Positions 14,585 to 21,943 of a stretch of 21,943 nucleotides of DNA are shown piece by piece. The notes beneath the pieces are model-generated. The model saw only the letters and a program-made list of their open reading frames with translations, was not told the origin of the DNA and ran no database searches. The position numbers and the translations under genes were made by a program. Positions within the stretch are counted from its first letter, which is position 1. Each line of letters opens with the position of its first letter. Source of the stretch: Spirochaetia bacterium (lineage in GTDB: Bacteria > Spirochaetota > Spirochaetia > Treponematales > Breznakiellaceae); NCBI GenBank assembly GCA_025997795.1, contig BNVB01000043.1, positions 1 through 21,943 of the forward strand. Direction: 5' to 3'.

Positions 14585-16033
14585 ATGGCAGCGACCAACG
14601 CCGCCAGCCGGCTTGGTACAGAGCCGGTTGGACGGCTTTTACTTAAATTTTCTATTCCCGCCATCACCGGTATGGTGGTTAATGCCCTCTATAATGTGGT
14701 GGACCGTATCTGGGTGGGCCGGGGGGTGGACGAAATAGCCCTGGGAGGCCTTTCCCTAGTTATGCCGCTGGTAACGGTTTCCATGGCCTTTGCCATGCTC
14801 TTTGGCGTGGGGGCGGCAAACCTTATTTCTATGCGCCTGGGTCAGGGCCGCAAGGCAGAAGCAGAAAATGCCCTGAACCACTGTTTTTTTCTTTTGATTG
14901 TTTTTGCCATTGTACTTATGGTTCTGGAACTTATTTTTCTGGACCCAATCCTTTCCCTTATGGGGGCAGAAAAAGGAAGCGCCGCCCTGGGGTATGCCCG
15001 CAATTATTACCGGATCATCCTCTACGGTAATCCCTTTTTTCTGGTTGGTTTTGGCCTTTCCCACTGTACCCGGGCACAGGGTTTTCCCACCATCACCATG
15101 ATAAGCATGTTTATCGGCGCGGGACTTAACATGATCCTGGACCCAATCTTTATCATCGTCTTTGGCTGGGGGGTAGAAGGGGCCGCCTGGGCGACGATTA
15201 TTTCCCAGCTGGTTGCGGCGGTTTGGATTTTGTCGTTTAGCCTTGGAAAAAAAGCGGTTATCCATTTACGGCTCCACTCGTTCCGGCCTTCCGGACGGAT
15301 TATGCTGGATATTATGACCTTTGGTTCGTCCCAATTTTTGCTCCAGTTTGTCATGTCGTCGGTGCAGCTTCTTTTTAACATGAGCATGGGCTGGTACGGC
15401 GCTTCCGTCCTGGGCAGTGGAGGAGGGGACATCGCCCTTTCGGGACTTAACATCAATATGTCCATCGTCATGCTGATTATTATGCCGATCTTCGGGATTA
15501 ACCAGGGGGCCCAGCCTATCCTGGGTTACAACTATGGGGCAAAACAGTTTGACCGGGTACGCAAGGCCTTTCTCCTGGCCATCGCCGGGGCCACGGTTAT
15601 TTGTCTTCTGGGTTTTGTCCTGGCGGAGCTGTTCCCCCATTTCCTTATAAAACTTTTTGCTCCCGATGGCAGCGCCGGGTTGCTGCGTTTTGCTCCCCAT
15701 GCCATGCGGATAATGATGATTACCCTGCCCTTAAACGGTTTTACCATTGTGGCCACCAACTTCTTTGTTGTTACCGGGCGGCCCAAGGCGTCGATCTTTC
15801 TTTCCATGCTGCGTCAGTTTATTGCCCTTATTCCCTGTCTTTTGATCTTTGGAAAAATTTGGGGCCTCTGGGGTGTGATAGCCGCTACTCCCGTGGCAGA
15901 TGGTTTTGCTTTTATCTGTACGGGGATTATGATTCTTATGGAATTGAAGAAGCTTAAGGATGATCACGCAGCGGAAACCGGCGCTGCAGAGCCGGGGCGT
16001 ATTGGCGGGAATACCGGGTATGATTCGCTGTAG
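14585..16033 (+). CDS. MATE family multidrug/Na+ efflux transporter
   Basis: A 482-residue membrane protein with about 12 hydrophobic segments in two repeated halves, typical of MATE transporters. The N-terminal segment IPAITGMVVNALYNVVDRIWVG near residues 24-45, FGVGAANLISMRLGQG near 77-92, and INQGAQPILGYNYGAKQF near 308-325 are family landmarks. It would export drugs or metabolites in exchange for Na+ or H+. The start at 14585 fits an apparent leaderless promoter. Its last 14 bp overlap the start of the PEGA protein gene, so the two are probably translated from one mRNA. Substrate unknown. Confidence 0.92.
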   Translation: MAATNAASRLGTEPVGRLLLKFSIPAITGMVVNALYNVVDRIWVGRGVDEIALGGLSLVMPLVTVSMAFAMLFGVGAANLISMRLGQGRKAEAENALNHCFFLLIVFAIVLMVLELIFLDPILSLMGAEKGSAALGYARNYYRIILYGNPFFLVGFGLSHCTRAQGFPTITMISMFIGAGLNMILDPIFIIVFGWGVEGAAWATIISQLVAAVWILSFSLGKKAVIHLRLHSFRPSGRIMLDIMTFGSSQFLLQFVMSSVQLLFNMSMGWYGASVLGSGGGDIALSGLNINMSIVMLIIMPIFGINQGAQPILGYNYGAKQFDRVRKAFLLAIAGATVICLLGFVLAELFPHFLIKLFAPDGSAGLLRFAPHAMRIMMITLPLNGFTIVATNFFVVTGRPKASIFLSMLRQFIALIPCLLIFGKIWGLWGVIAATPVADGFAFICTGIMILMELKKLKDDHAAETGAAEPGRIGGNTGYDSL

Positions 16034-17837
16034 TGTCGTAAGAAGCAGCTGCACCTTACTGCTGTTTTTGCTCCTCCTTGTTCTGCCTTTCCCGGCCTTT
16101 GCCGATGAATACAACGAAATTGCCGGATCGGGTTTTTTTATTGACAGCGTACCTTCGGGAGCAAAAGTTTTTATCGACGGCGTTGAACGGGGTACCACTC
16201 CCTATAGCGTTCCTTCGGTTAGGACCGGCGAGTATAACATACGGGTAAGCAAAGAAGGGTATGTGGACCGCCGCTTTAAGGTGGTGGTCCGCCGGAACAG
16301 CCGGGTAGAAATAACGGTGGATCTGGAAGAAACCAGGGGCCAGCTGCTCTTGGAAATCAGCCGGGATCCCGCCGCTCCGGCCTCCCTCCCTTTTGAACCC
16401 GAGATAATCGCCGATGGTACCCGGATATATGAAACCAGGGTAAAACTTCCTGTGGGGCGGCGAAACATTACCGTTACCGCCTTTGGCTGGGAAACGTTGA
16501 ACCAAAATGTGTATATCGGCGAAGGTTCTGTTCAAACACTGCAGTTTATTATGAAGAGCGCGGTCTTTACCCTTAGCGGAGCGGGCATACGAAAGAAGCG
16601 TTTTAACCCCCGAAGCGCCGGGGCTTTGGGAAGCGCCGACCTTAGTTTTGAAGTAAACGGCCCCGGCCGGGGGCTTTTGGAAGTGCTGGATCAGCGGGGC
16701 AGGGTGGTTTATTCCCAGGCCCTGGGACCGTTCCTAACCCGGTCCCAGCGGGCGGCCTGGAACGGTTCCGGCGGCTCCGGCGGCTCCGAAGGTGCCGAAG
16801 GTGCCGGCGGCTCCGAAGGTGCCGAAGGGAATTCGTCAGTTCCCGTTCCTGACGGTATGTATACCGTCAGGATCAGCGCCTGGGGCGATAACCCTGATCC
16901 GGTCACTGTTGCTGCCAGCACTGCTAACAGCAGTGCTGCCAGTGCTGTTAGCACCGGTACTAACGGCGAAACTCAACGGCGCCAGGCGGAATTTGCCGTG
17001 CTGGTGGATTCTTCTATAGAAATACGGCCCCTTACCCTGTCTGCTGTTTCGCCGGGGCTGTTCTTTGCTCCATCGCCGGAGGTCCTGCCCGCTTTTTCCT
17101 ACCAGATAGAAGGAATGCTTTTGGCGGGTAAACCCCTTATGAAGGAAGCCTGGGAAAGCCTTCCCTATGCGGCAGGTATCCGCTTTTCTTTTATGGATAA
17201 TCTGGAAGCCGCCCTGGCCTTTAACTCAAGTCCGGGTTTTAAGGGTTCCAAAGGAAACCGGGGTTCCTTTGGAAACCGGGGTTCCTCTTTAGAGGACAGC
17301 CGGGGCGCCGCCGAATGGGGTATTGGCGGATCCCTTAAGTGGGTATTCCGCAAACCCAATTCCGGAGGGACTTTGGGCGGCCTGGGTATGGCGGCGGAAC
17401 TGGCCTATGGCTGGTACACTAGCGGTCCCTACAGTCCCTTTGGCATGGGCGCAGGACCTGCCCTCCGCCTTCCCCTGTCGTACCGGCTCCGTGATACGGA
17501 AGGCGGAAAAAAATTGCCTTCACTGGATCTGTTTCTTTCTCCCCTGGTTTTATGGGCCGGCGAAGGATCTTACCCCAAGAGCGCTATTCCCCGTTTTGGC
17601 ATTGAAGGCGGGGCGCTCCTGGTTTACCGCAGTATAAGCGCCGGTCTTTCCCTTCGCTGGGATTATGCGCCGGGAACGGAAACCGGTTCAACCATAAGCG
17701 GTTCGGGCCCGGTGGTATCGGCGCTGGAATTTAAATTCTTCCCCTCCAATTTTGTTATTTCCCTCTTGGGCGGTTTTTGGCACTGGAAAGATACAACAGG
17801 CGGCTTTTTTGGCGCCGGTTTTGGCATTATCTATTAG
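16020..17837 (+). CDS. PEGA-domain envelope protein with predicted C-terminal beta-barrel
   Basis: This 605-residue exported protein starts with a signal peptide: a long Leu-rich stretch followed by the likely cleavage site AFA-DE. A PEGA domain follows (FIDSVPSGAKVFIDGVERGTTPYSVPSVRTGEY), with a second degenerate one around LPVGRRNITVTAFGWE. A middle region with a FlgD-like look (GRGLLEVLDQRGRVV) is interrupted by Gly/Ser/Glu and Ala/Ser low-complexity stretches made of DNA repeats. The C-terminal 250 residues alternate like outer-membrane beta-strands and end in GAGFGIIY with an aromatic last residue. The ATG at 16020 is preferred to 15960 because the signal peptide follows directly; it overlaps the MATE stop. 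Role unknown; surface or peptidoglycan-associated function is inferred. Confidence 0.78.
   Translation: MIRCSVVRSSCTLLLFLLLLVLPFPAFADEYNEIAGSGFFIDSVPSGAKVFIDGVERGTTPYSVPSVRTGEYNIRVSKEGYVDRRFKVVVRRNSRVEITVDLEETRGQLLLEISRDPAAPASLPFEPEIIADGTRIYETRVKLPVGRRNITVTAFGWETLNQNVYIGEGSVQTLQFIMKSAVFTLSGAGIRKKRFNPRSAGALGSADLSFEVNGPGRGLLEVLDQRGRVVYSQALGPFLTRSQRAAWNGSGGSGGSEGAEGAGGSEGAEGNSSVPVPDGMYTVRISAWGDNPDPVTVAASTANSSAASAVSTGTNGETQRRQAEFAVLVDSSIEIRPLTLSAVSPGLFFAPSPEVLPAFSYQIEGMLLAGKPLMKEAWESLPYAAGIRFSFMDNLEAALAFNSSPGFKGSKGNRGSFGNRGSSLEDSRGAAEWGIGGSLKWVFRKPNSGGTLGGLGMAAELAYGWYTSGPYSPFGMGAGPALRLPLSYRLRDTEGGKKLPSLDLFLSPLVLWAGEGSYPKSAIPRFGIEGGALLVYRSISAGLSLRWDYAPGTETGSTISGSGPVVSALEFKFFPSNFVISLLGGFWHWKDTTGGFFGAGFGIIY
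16770..16830 (+). repeat. 9-bp tandem repeats coding (GGS/EGA)n
   Basis: Alternating 9-bp units GGCGGCTCC and GAAGGTGCC encode GGS GGS EGA EGA GGS EGA EG in the PEGA protein. Copy number could vary by slippage without loss of frame. Confidence 0.8.
16918..16952 (+). repeat. Nested in-frame hairpins in the PEGA gene
   Basis: GCACTGCT-AAC-AGCAGTGC (16918-16936) overlaps a longer stem, GCTAACAGCA (16923-16932) with TGCTGTTAGC (16943-16952). The two are mutually exclusive folds. They encode an Ala/Ser-rich linker. Confidence 0.7.
17243..17290 (+). repeat. 18-bp palindromic repeats in the PEGA gene (same family as 6422-6457)
   Basis: GGGTTCCAAAGGAAACCG (17243-17260), GGGTTCCTTTGGAAACCG (17261-17278) and a partial third unit. 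The cores are self-complementary apart from the AAA/TTT centre. They encode GSKGNRGSFGNRGSS within the barrel region, probably a loop. Confidence 0.8.
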
Positions 17838-17860
17838 GTGTGACAACGGGGTTTTTGTAG

Positions 17861-17866
17861 TATACT
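17861..17866 (+). promoter_or_regulatory. Promoter of nagA-nagB, probably leaderless
   Basis: TATACT -10 box with 7 nt before the ATG at 17874. GTGACA at 17840-17845 is a possible -35 with a short 15-nt spacer. No ribosome binding site lies before the ATG. Confidence 0.5.
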
Positions 17867-17873
17867 TATAGTT

Positions 17874-19091
17874 ATGAATTCTATTTGCCTGCATGACGGT
17901 ACGGTACTTACCGGTTTTGCCATGATGGAACACTGTTCCGTTTTGGTGGAAGACGGAACCATTGCGGATGTTTTTTCCCAGCGGCGTTTTGAACAAAAGC
18001 ACTTTGGTCCGGGGGTACAGGTTATTGATACCGGCGGCGCCTACATCAGCCCCGGTTTTATTGACACCCATATCCATGGCTTTGGCGGTTATGGTACCGA
18101 TGACGCAGTGTATCCCGAAGCGGCTTCTTCCAAAGATGCAGCGGAATCGATGATCGAGATGTCCCGGCTTTTGGTTCAGTACGGGGTTACGGCTTTTAAC
18201 CCTACCCTGTACCCCGCGCCGGGGGATGTCCTGGTTAAGGCGGTGGCCGCTGTATCCGCCGCCATGGGCAAAGAAAGCGGTGCCCGGATCATGGGTTTCC
18301 ACCTGGAGGGGCCCTTTATTTCGCCCAATAAATTGGGAGTCCAGCGGCCGGAAACGGTAAGCCCCGTGGATCTGACGTATATGGAAAAACTGTGGGAAAG
18401 CTCCGGGGGGCATATTGTTAACATGACCGTGGCCCCGGAAGTCAAAAATATGCGGGATCTGGCCCTCTACTGTATCAAAAAGGGCATTGTACTCCAGGCG
18501 GGCCATACCGATGCCATCTATGAAAATATGGTAGAAGGAATGCAGGCGGGCATACTGCACGCAACCCACCTGTTTAACGCCATGAGCCGCCTGGATCACC
18601 GTAACCCCAATGCAGTGGGGGCCGTATTGATCCACCCGGAAATGTCCTGCGAGATTATCGCCGACGGCGCCCATGTTCACCCGGATCTGTTTAAACTGCT
18701 CCAGCGGGATAAACCCATTGATAAAATTGTCCTTGTTACCGACGGTCTTAAACCCACCGCCCAGGACCAGGGACCCGCTGGATCCCGAGGCCCCTTCTTT
18801 GCCAACGGCGAAGAAGTGGTCTTCCACAACGGCCTTTTTCACCGTAAAATGGACGATGTAATTGCCGGTTCGGGACTTACCATGATCCGGGGTATCCGGA
18901 ATATGGTAAACTTTGGTTTTAGCCTGGAGGATGCGGTAAAAACCGCCAGTTCCAACCCTGCCCAGGTAATGCGTTATTACCACAAGGGGTCAATAGTCCC
19001 CGGTATGGACGCGGACCTTACCGTATTTGACCGGGACTTTACCATCCGGGCTGTTTTGGCCGGGGGCGAATTAAAATACCGGAATCTGTAG
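17874..19091 (+). CDS. nagA: N-acetylglucosamine-6-phosphate deacetylase
   Basis: This 405-residue amidohydrolase shows the NagA pattern: metal site FIDTHIHGFGG (His66 and His68), GFHLEGPFI with the conserved Glu near 145, QAGHTDA, ATHLFNAMS, IADGAHVHP near 263-271, and LVTDG with the catalytic Asp near 290. It removes acetate from GlcNAc-6-phosphate to give glucosamine-6-phosphate in the cytoplasm. The gene is followed 9 bp later by nagB, which uses its product. In place of the usual short lid segment after VTDG there is a Gly/Pro-rich stretch (QDQGPAGSRGP). The start is fixed by a -10 box 7 nt upstream. Confidence 0.94.
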   Translation: MNSICLHDGTVLTGFAMMEHCSVLVEDGTIADVFSQRRFEQKHFGPGVQVIDTGGAYISPGFIDTHIHGFGGYGTDDAVYPEAASSKDAAESMIEMSRLLVQYGVTAFNPTLYPAPGDVLVKAVAAVSAAMGKESGARIMGFHLEGPFISPNKLGVQRPETVSPVDLTYMEKLWESSGGHIVNMTVAPEVKNMRDLALYCIKKGIVLQAGHTDAIYENMVEGMQAGILHATHLFNAMSRLDHRNPNAVGAVLIHPEMSCEIIADGAHVHPDLFKLLQRDKPIDKIVLVTDGLKPTAQDQGPAGSRGPFFANGEEVVFHNGLFHRKMDDVIAGSGLTMIRGIRNMVNFGFSLEDAVKTASSNPAQVMRYYHKGSIVPGMDADLTVFDRDFTIRAVLAGGELKYRNL

Positions 19092-19100
19092 GAGTGTATA

Positions 19101-19886
19101 ATGCGTTTAGTTATTCACGAAGATTATGAAAAAGTCAGCCGCTGGACCGCCGCATATATAGCGGAGCGGATAAACACTCATAAAGGCAAACCTTTTGTGC
19201 TGGGGCTTCCCACCGGGTCCAGCCCGCTGGGAACCTACAAGGAATTGATACAACTCCACAAAGCGGGAAAACTTTCCTTTGCCAATGTTATTACCTTTAA
19301 CATGGATGAATATGCAGGTCTCCCGGCGGATCATGAACAGAGTTACCACCGGTTTATGTGGGATAATCTTTTTTCCCATATTGATATTGACAAAAAAAAC
19401 GTCCATATCCTTAACGGTATGGCAAAGGACCTAAAAGCGGAATGTGCGGCCTACGAAGAGGCCATAAGCGCCGCGGGCGGCATTGACCTTTTTCTGGGGG
19501 GCGCCGGGGCCGACGGCCACCTGGCTTTTAATGAACCCGGTTCTTCCCTGGTTTCCCGTACCAGGGTAAAAACCCTTACCCATGATACCCGTATTGCCAA
19601 TGCCCGGTTCTTTGGCGGCGACCCGGTAAAGGTACCCGGTACCGCCCTTACCGTGGGGGTCGGTACGGTGATGAGCGCCCGGGAGGTGGTGATCATCGTA
19701 ACAGGGCATACCAAAGCCCGGGCCCTCCGGGATGCGGTAGAAGGGGGGGTAAATCATATGTGTACCCTGTCCTGTATCCAGATGCACCAGCATGCAATTA
19801 TCGTCTGCGACGAGACGGCCACCGACGAGCTTAAGGTGGGGACTGTCCGGTATTTTAAGGGAATAGAAGGCCCAGGTTGCAGCTGA
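19101..19886 (+). CDS. nagB: Glucosamine-6-phosphate deaminase
   Basis: This 261-residue enzyme has the NagB motifs: LGLPTGSSPLGTY (34-46), FNMDEY with Asp69, and LGGAGADGHLAFNEPGSS with Asp138, His140 and Glu145. Each is offset by three from E. coli Asp72, Asp141, His143 and Glu148. It converts glucosamine-6-phosphate to fructose-6-phosphate and ammonia. The usual GGIGPDGH is GGAGADGH here, a mild change next to the catalytic residues. The ribosome binding site AGGAG precedes the ATG and the gene forms a two-gene operon with nagA. Length is normal for short bacterial NagB proteins. Confidence 0.94.
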   Translation: MRLVIHEDYEKVSRWTAAYIAERINTHKGKPFVLGLPTGSSPLGTYKELIQLHKAGKLSFANVITFNMDEYAGLPADHEQSYHRFMWDNLFSHIDIDKKNVHILNGMAKDLKAECAAYEEAISAAGGIDLFLGGAGADGHLAFNEPGSSLVSRTRVKTLTHDTRIANARFFGGDPVKVPGTALTVGVGTVMSAREVVIIVTGHTKARALRDAVEGGVNHMCTLSCIQMHQHAIIVCDETATDELKVGTVRYFKGIEGPGCS

Positions 19887-19907
19887 CTACAAGCGGCCGG
19901 TAACCAG

Positions 19908-19938
19908 TTGACGGTTAGGGGTTTTTTGCCGTTATAAT
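19908..19938 (+). promoter_or_regulatory. Promoter of the DUF5312-like gene, probably leaderless
   Basis: TTGACG (19908-19913) and a perfect TATAAT (19933-19938), spacer 19 nt. The ATG at 19947 is 8 nt after the -10 box, at the expected transcription start. Confidence 0.6.
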
Positions 19939-19946
19939 GAATGTAT

Positions 19947-21485
19947 ATGGGGTTTTTTGATAATATTGTTGATCTTTTTTCCGGCGGGAACGATCCCGAG
20001 GCGGCAAAAAAGAAACGGCTGCGGCAAACAGTCAAGGATCTCTCGCAAAGCAAATACGGCAAATTTTACCGTGTTAAAACCGAAGAACTGGAACCGGCAT
20101 TTGCCAAGTTTTTCTGGGATATCTACAAGGTTGCCGCCTCTGCCCAGGTGTTTCTCCAAAATGCCGCCAAATCGGAACAGCTTAAGCAGATTACCGTAGA
20201 AGCTTTTTTGGATAAGGATCTGAAGGCACTTAAAGACAAGCTTAACGCCGCCGCTATCCAGGAAAAGGCCGGTACCGCCGTGGTAAAAGATCTGGCAGAA
20301 AAGGTTAAGCGGGATCTTTCGTCCTTTGTGGCGGCCTTTGACAATACCCGGGTTAACGGCATTGACAATTGTTACAGCACCATCATAGCCCTGGCAGACT
20401 TTGTCTGTTTTGATTTTTTCTTTCTGTTAAAAAAATTCGATGCGAATATCAGCGAACGGAGTTTTAACTACAAACCAATGTTTCAGCCTGTTAAGGCTTC
20501 CGAATTGGCAGAAGAGCTAAAGGACTTTATGGAATACTCCGCGGCGGTAGAGCAGGACCGGGACTGGAAGGCCGCTTTGGAGGTGCTAAAAACCTACAAA
20601 GAAGGAATGGATGTGGTAAACCCCGATCACTGGAACAAGGTGATCCGGCTTTTAAAGGATGTAAGCCGCACCCGGATTTTTGAGCTTATTATTCAGCATA
20701 TTACCAAGGACCCCCTTTGGCAGTCTGTTCCCAAACTGCGGGATGAACGGGTAGCCGATGCGATATTGGACGCCAAAAAGACCGAAATAGAAGGGGCGCT
20801 TAATAAGATACAGAATGATAAACGAAGCGCCCAGATTGATCAGTTAGCCAAGGCGGTTTTTGGCTCCGCCGATGTAGACCGGCTGACCAACTATACCAGC
20901 AAGGCCGGTGAAGTTTTTTACAAGAAGGACTTTGACGGTTTTACCAAGGCCACAGGAACCAATTACCTTAAGGCCTATCTTTTGGATTTTTTTAAAAAAG
21001 AAATCCGGGAACTCTGCGATATTCTCCTTATCCGCGGCCAGTGGTCTACCAATGTGCTTTCCCAGCCCATGTCCGACGCATACCATGAAATGATGAGTTT
21101 TTCGGATAAACTAACTGCCTTTGACGATTCCCTGGGGGAAAAGGGCGAACATGGTTCACGGCTTAAACAGGCCATGCTAAAGGTAGACCGGGACAGAGGC
21201 CAGGGCAAGTATATAAGGATTATCCTTAGAACGGTAAATAACCAGGCCCAGGGCATGATCAACACCGCATCTGCCCACCTTATTACCATAGGGCGGTCTT
21301 TTAAAAGCCTCCTGGAGGATATGCAGAAAAAACCCGCGGAAATTATTCTTAACTGGCGGGAACTTGAATCGGCCTCGGAAGAACCCCTGGCCAAACGTAT
21401 CGCCGATGATTACAAGAAAATGTACTACTTTGTCCAGTTATTGCAGTTTTTTACCGGCCCCGTGGAAGAGGAAATTCAAACATAG
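19947..21485 (+). CDS. DUF5312-like spirochaete protein, function unknown
   Basis: This 512-residue mostly alpha-helical, highly charged protein begins MGFFDNIVDLFSGG and lacks a signal peptide or membrane segments. It has long Lys/Glu-rich helices, for example around residues 70-110 and 270-310, suggesting coiled-coil or helical-repeat structure. It resembles the DUF5312 family, known mainly from spirochaetes; this is from memory of the family and no motif is decisive. The ATG at 19947 is chosen over 19941 because the TATAAT box ends only 2 nt before 19941. It has its own promoter and faces the brnA gene convergently. No function can be assigned. Confidence 0.7.
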   Translation: MGFFDNIVDLFSGGNDPEAAKKKRLRQTVKDLSQSKYGKFYRVKTEELEPAFAKFFWDIYKVAASAQVFLQNAAKSEQLKQITVEAFLDKDLKALKDKLNAAAIQEKAGTAVVKDLAEKVKRDLSSFVAAFDNTRVNGIDNCYSTIIALADFVCFDFFFLLKKFDANISERSFNYKPMFQPVKASELAEELKDFMEYSAAVEQDRDWKAALEVLKTYKEGMDVVNPDHWNKVIRLLKDVSRTRIFELIIQHITKDPLWQSVPKLRDERVADAILDAKKTEIEGALNKIQNDKRSAQIDQLAKAVFGSADVDRLTNYTSKAGEVFYKKDFDGFTKATGTNYLKAYLLDFFKKEIRELCDILLIRGQWSTNVLSQPMSDAYHEMMSFSDKLTAFDDSLGEKGEHGSRLKQAMLKVDRDRGQGKYIRIILRTVNNQAQGMINTASAHLITIGRSFKSLLEDMQKKPAEIILNWRELESASEEPLAKRIADDYKKMYYFVQLLQFFTGPVEEEIQT

Positions 21486-21517
21486 TCTGTGTTGTCCCAA
21501 GGCGCTTATAAGCTTGA

Positions 21518-21856
21518 TTACAGGCCCTTTGAATTACCGGCCTTTGAAAGTATCTCCGGGTTTTCTGCTGCATAATTCAGTACATCGGCCATAATGCTGG
21601 TATAGCCTTTCCCTAGGGCTTTGTATTTTGCCAGGCAATCAGGAATAAGTCTCAGGGTTACTACCTGTCTTTTTTTCTGCCTATTGCGCTCAGCGGCCAG
21701 GTGGGCAAATTCTTTCAGAGCCGTTGGGGAAAGCTCCGGCACGGCCTCAAGGTTTATCGGATATTTCGCGGCTGCTCGTATCCGCTTTAGTACTTCCTTA
21801 GGCGCGGACTTAAATCCGATTTGTCCAGCCTTCCTTGTCGATTTGGTAATAACCAT
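21518..21856 (-). CDS. brnA: BrnA-type antitoxin
   Basis: This 112-residue protein has a C-terminal ribbon-helix-helix region of the BrnA_antitoxin type: KKRQVVTLRLIPDCLAKYKA then LGKGYTSIMADVLNYAAENP. These proteins bind their own promoter and neutralise the BrnT ribonuclease toxin. The ATG at 21856 follows GGAGG at 21866-21870; an upstream in-frame start at 21889 would precede that site and is less likely. The start lies inside the 3' end of the toxin frame, the normal brnT-brnA gene order. The N-terminal 60 residues are basic and less conserved. Confidence 0.78.
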   Translation of the reverse strand: MVITKSTRKAGQIGFKSAPKEVLKRIRAAAKYPINLEAVPELSPTALKEFAHLAAERNRQKKRQVVTLRLIPDCLAKYKALGKGYTSIMADVLNYAAENPEILSKAGNSKGL

Positions 21857-21943
21857 TGTATGACCTCCGTTCTTTTTTGGTAGCAACACGAGCGGTTATT
21901 ATTCGTTTTGTATTGCTCCTTTCGGTATATACTACAAAAAGCG
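21810..21943 (-). CDS. brnT: BrnT-type ribonuclease toxin, C-terminal part (cut by window edge)
   Basis: On the - strand the frame from the right edge reads LFVVYTERSNTKRIITARVATKK-ERRSY... (23 residues, then the rest), which is the conserved C-terminal strand and basic RIIsARkATkkERk segment of BrnT toxins. It continues NGYYQIDKEGWTNRI to a TAA at 21810-21812. It overlaps brnA by 47 bp in another frame. The extension after ERRSY is longer than typical, since BrnT often ends soon after that motif. BrnT is a RelE-like ribonuclease inhibited by BrnA. Only about 44 codons are visible, so completeness cannot be judged. Confidence 0.72.
   Translation of the reverse strand, partial: LFVVYTERSNTKRIITARVATKKERRSYNGYYQIDKEGWTNRI

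Noticed and set aside
15960..16019. Longer start for the PEGA protein at 15960
   Set aside because: It would put 20 polar residues before the signal peptide and overlap the MATE gene by 74 bp.
17688..18983. 431-codon - strand open frame
   Set aside because: It lies opposite nagA and the end of the PEGA gene, both well supported; its product is rich in His/Gly shadow codons.
19898..19928. Intrinsic terminator after nagB
   Set aside because: A short TAACC/GGTTA stem before a T-run is visible, but the stem is only 5 bp and overlaps the -35 box of the next gene.
21504..21513. GCTTATAAGC palindrome between convergent genes as a terminator
   Set aside because: The 10-bp palindrome has no loop and no T-tract on either side.

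Overview
The window looks like a chromosomal segment of a Treponema-type spirochaete, probably a free-living or gut (termite-type) member. The reasons are G+C near 50%, a spirochaete-style PEGA-domain envelope protein, a gene resembling the spirochaete-restricted DUF5312 family, and complete sugar-fermentation gene sets. This assignment is an inference from gene content; no rRNA is present.

Layout. (1) 1-8816, mainly + strand: an L-rhamnose uptake and catabolism operon. It begins with an L-arabinose/L-fucose-type isomerase gene broken by an inversion: the 5' two-thirds lies on the - strand (1075 down to the left edge) and the 3' third on the + strand (to 1673). The break lies in a perfect 40-bp inverted repeat (29-68 / 1172-1211). 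Then come the rhamnose ABC transporter genes rhaT (ATPase, with a one-base frameshift in an A6 tract), rhaP, rhaQ and rhaS (lipoprotein), a rhamnulose-1-phosphate aldolase of the RhaE/RhaD type, and rhaA. (2) 8756-9990: a single-gene insertion (DUF3800) between two 68-bp direct copies of the 3' end of rhaA. (3) 9986-14497, - strand: radC, a PHP-domain protein, an SDR matching the dehydrogenase half of fused RhaD/RhaEW proteins, and a Gfo/Idh/MocA oxidoreductase. (4) 14585-17837, + strand: a MATE exporter overlapping a PEGA-domain envelope protein. (5) 17874-19886: nagA-nagB. (6) 19947-21485: the DUF5312-like gene. (7) 21518-21943, - strand: a brnA-type antitoxin and the C-terminus of its brnT toxin, cut by the window edge.

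How it works together. RhaS/T/P/Q would import L-rhamnose; RhaA makes L-rhamnulose; a kinase not present here would phosphorylate it; the aldolase gives DHAP and L-lactaldehyde; the SDR may handle lactaldehyde or a related polyol/ketose. NagA/NagB feed GlcNAc-6-P into fructose-6-P.

Most noteworthy: a possible invertible switch that carries a promoter and the 5' part of the isomerase gene, and whose orientation would connect or disconnect the rhamnose operon; the rhaT homopolymer frameshift just downstream; the DUF3800 insertion between copies of the rhaA tail; an 18-bp palindromic repeat family inserted in frame in two unrelated genes; and -10 boxes lying only 6-8 nt before start codons, suggesting leaderless mRNAs.
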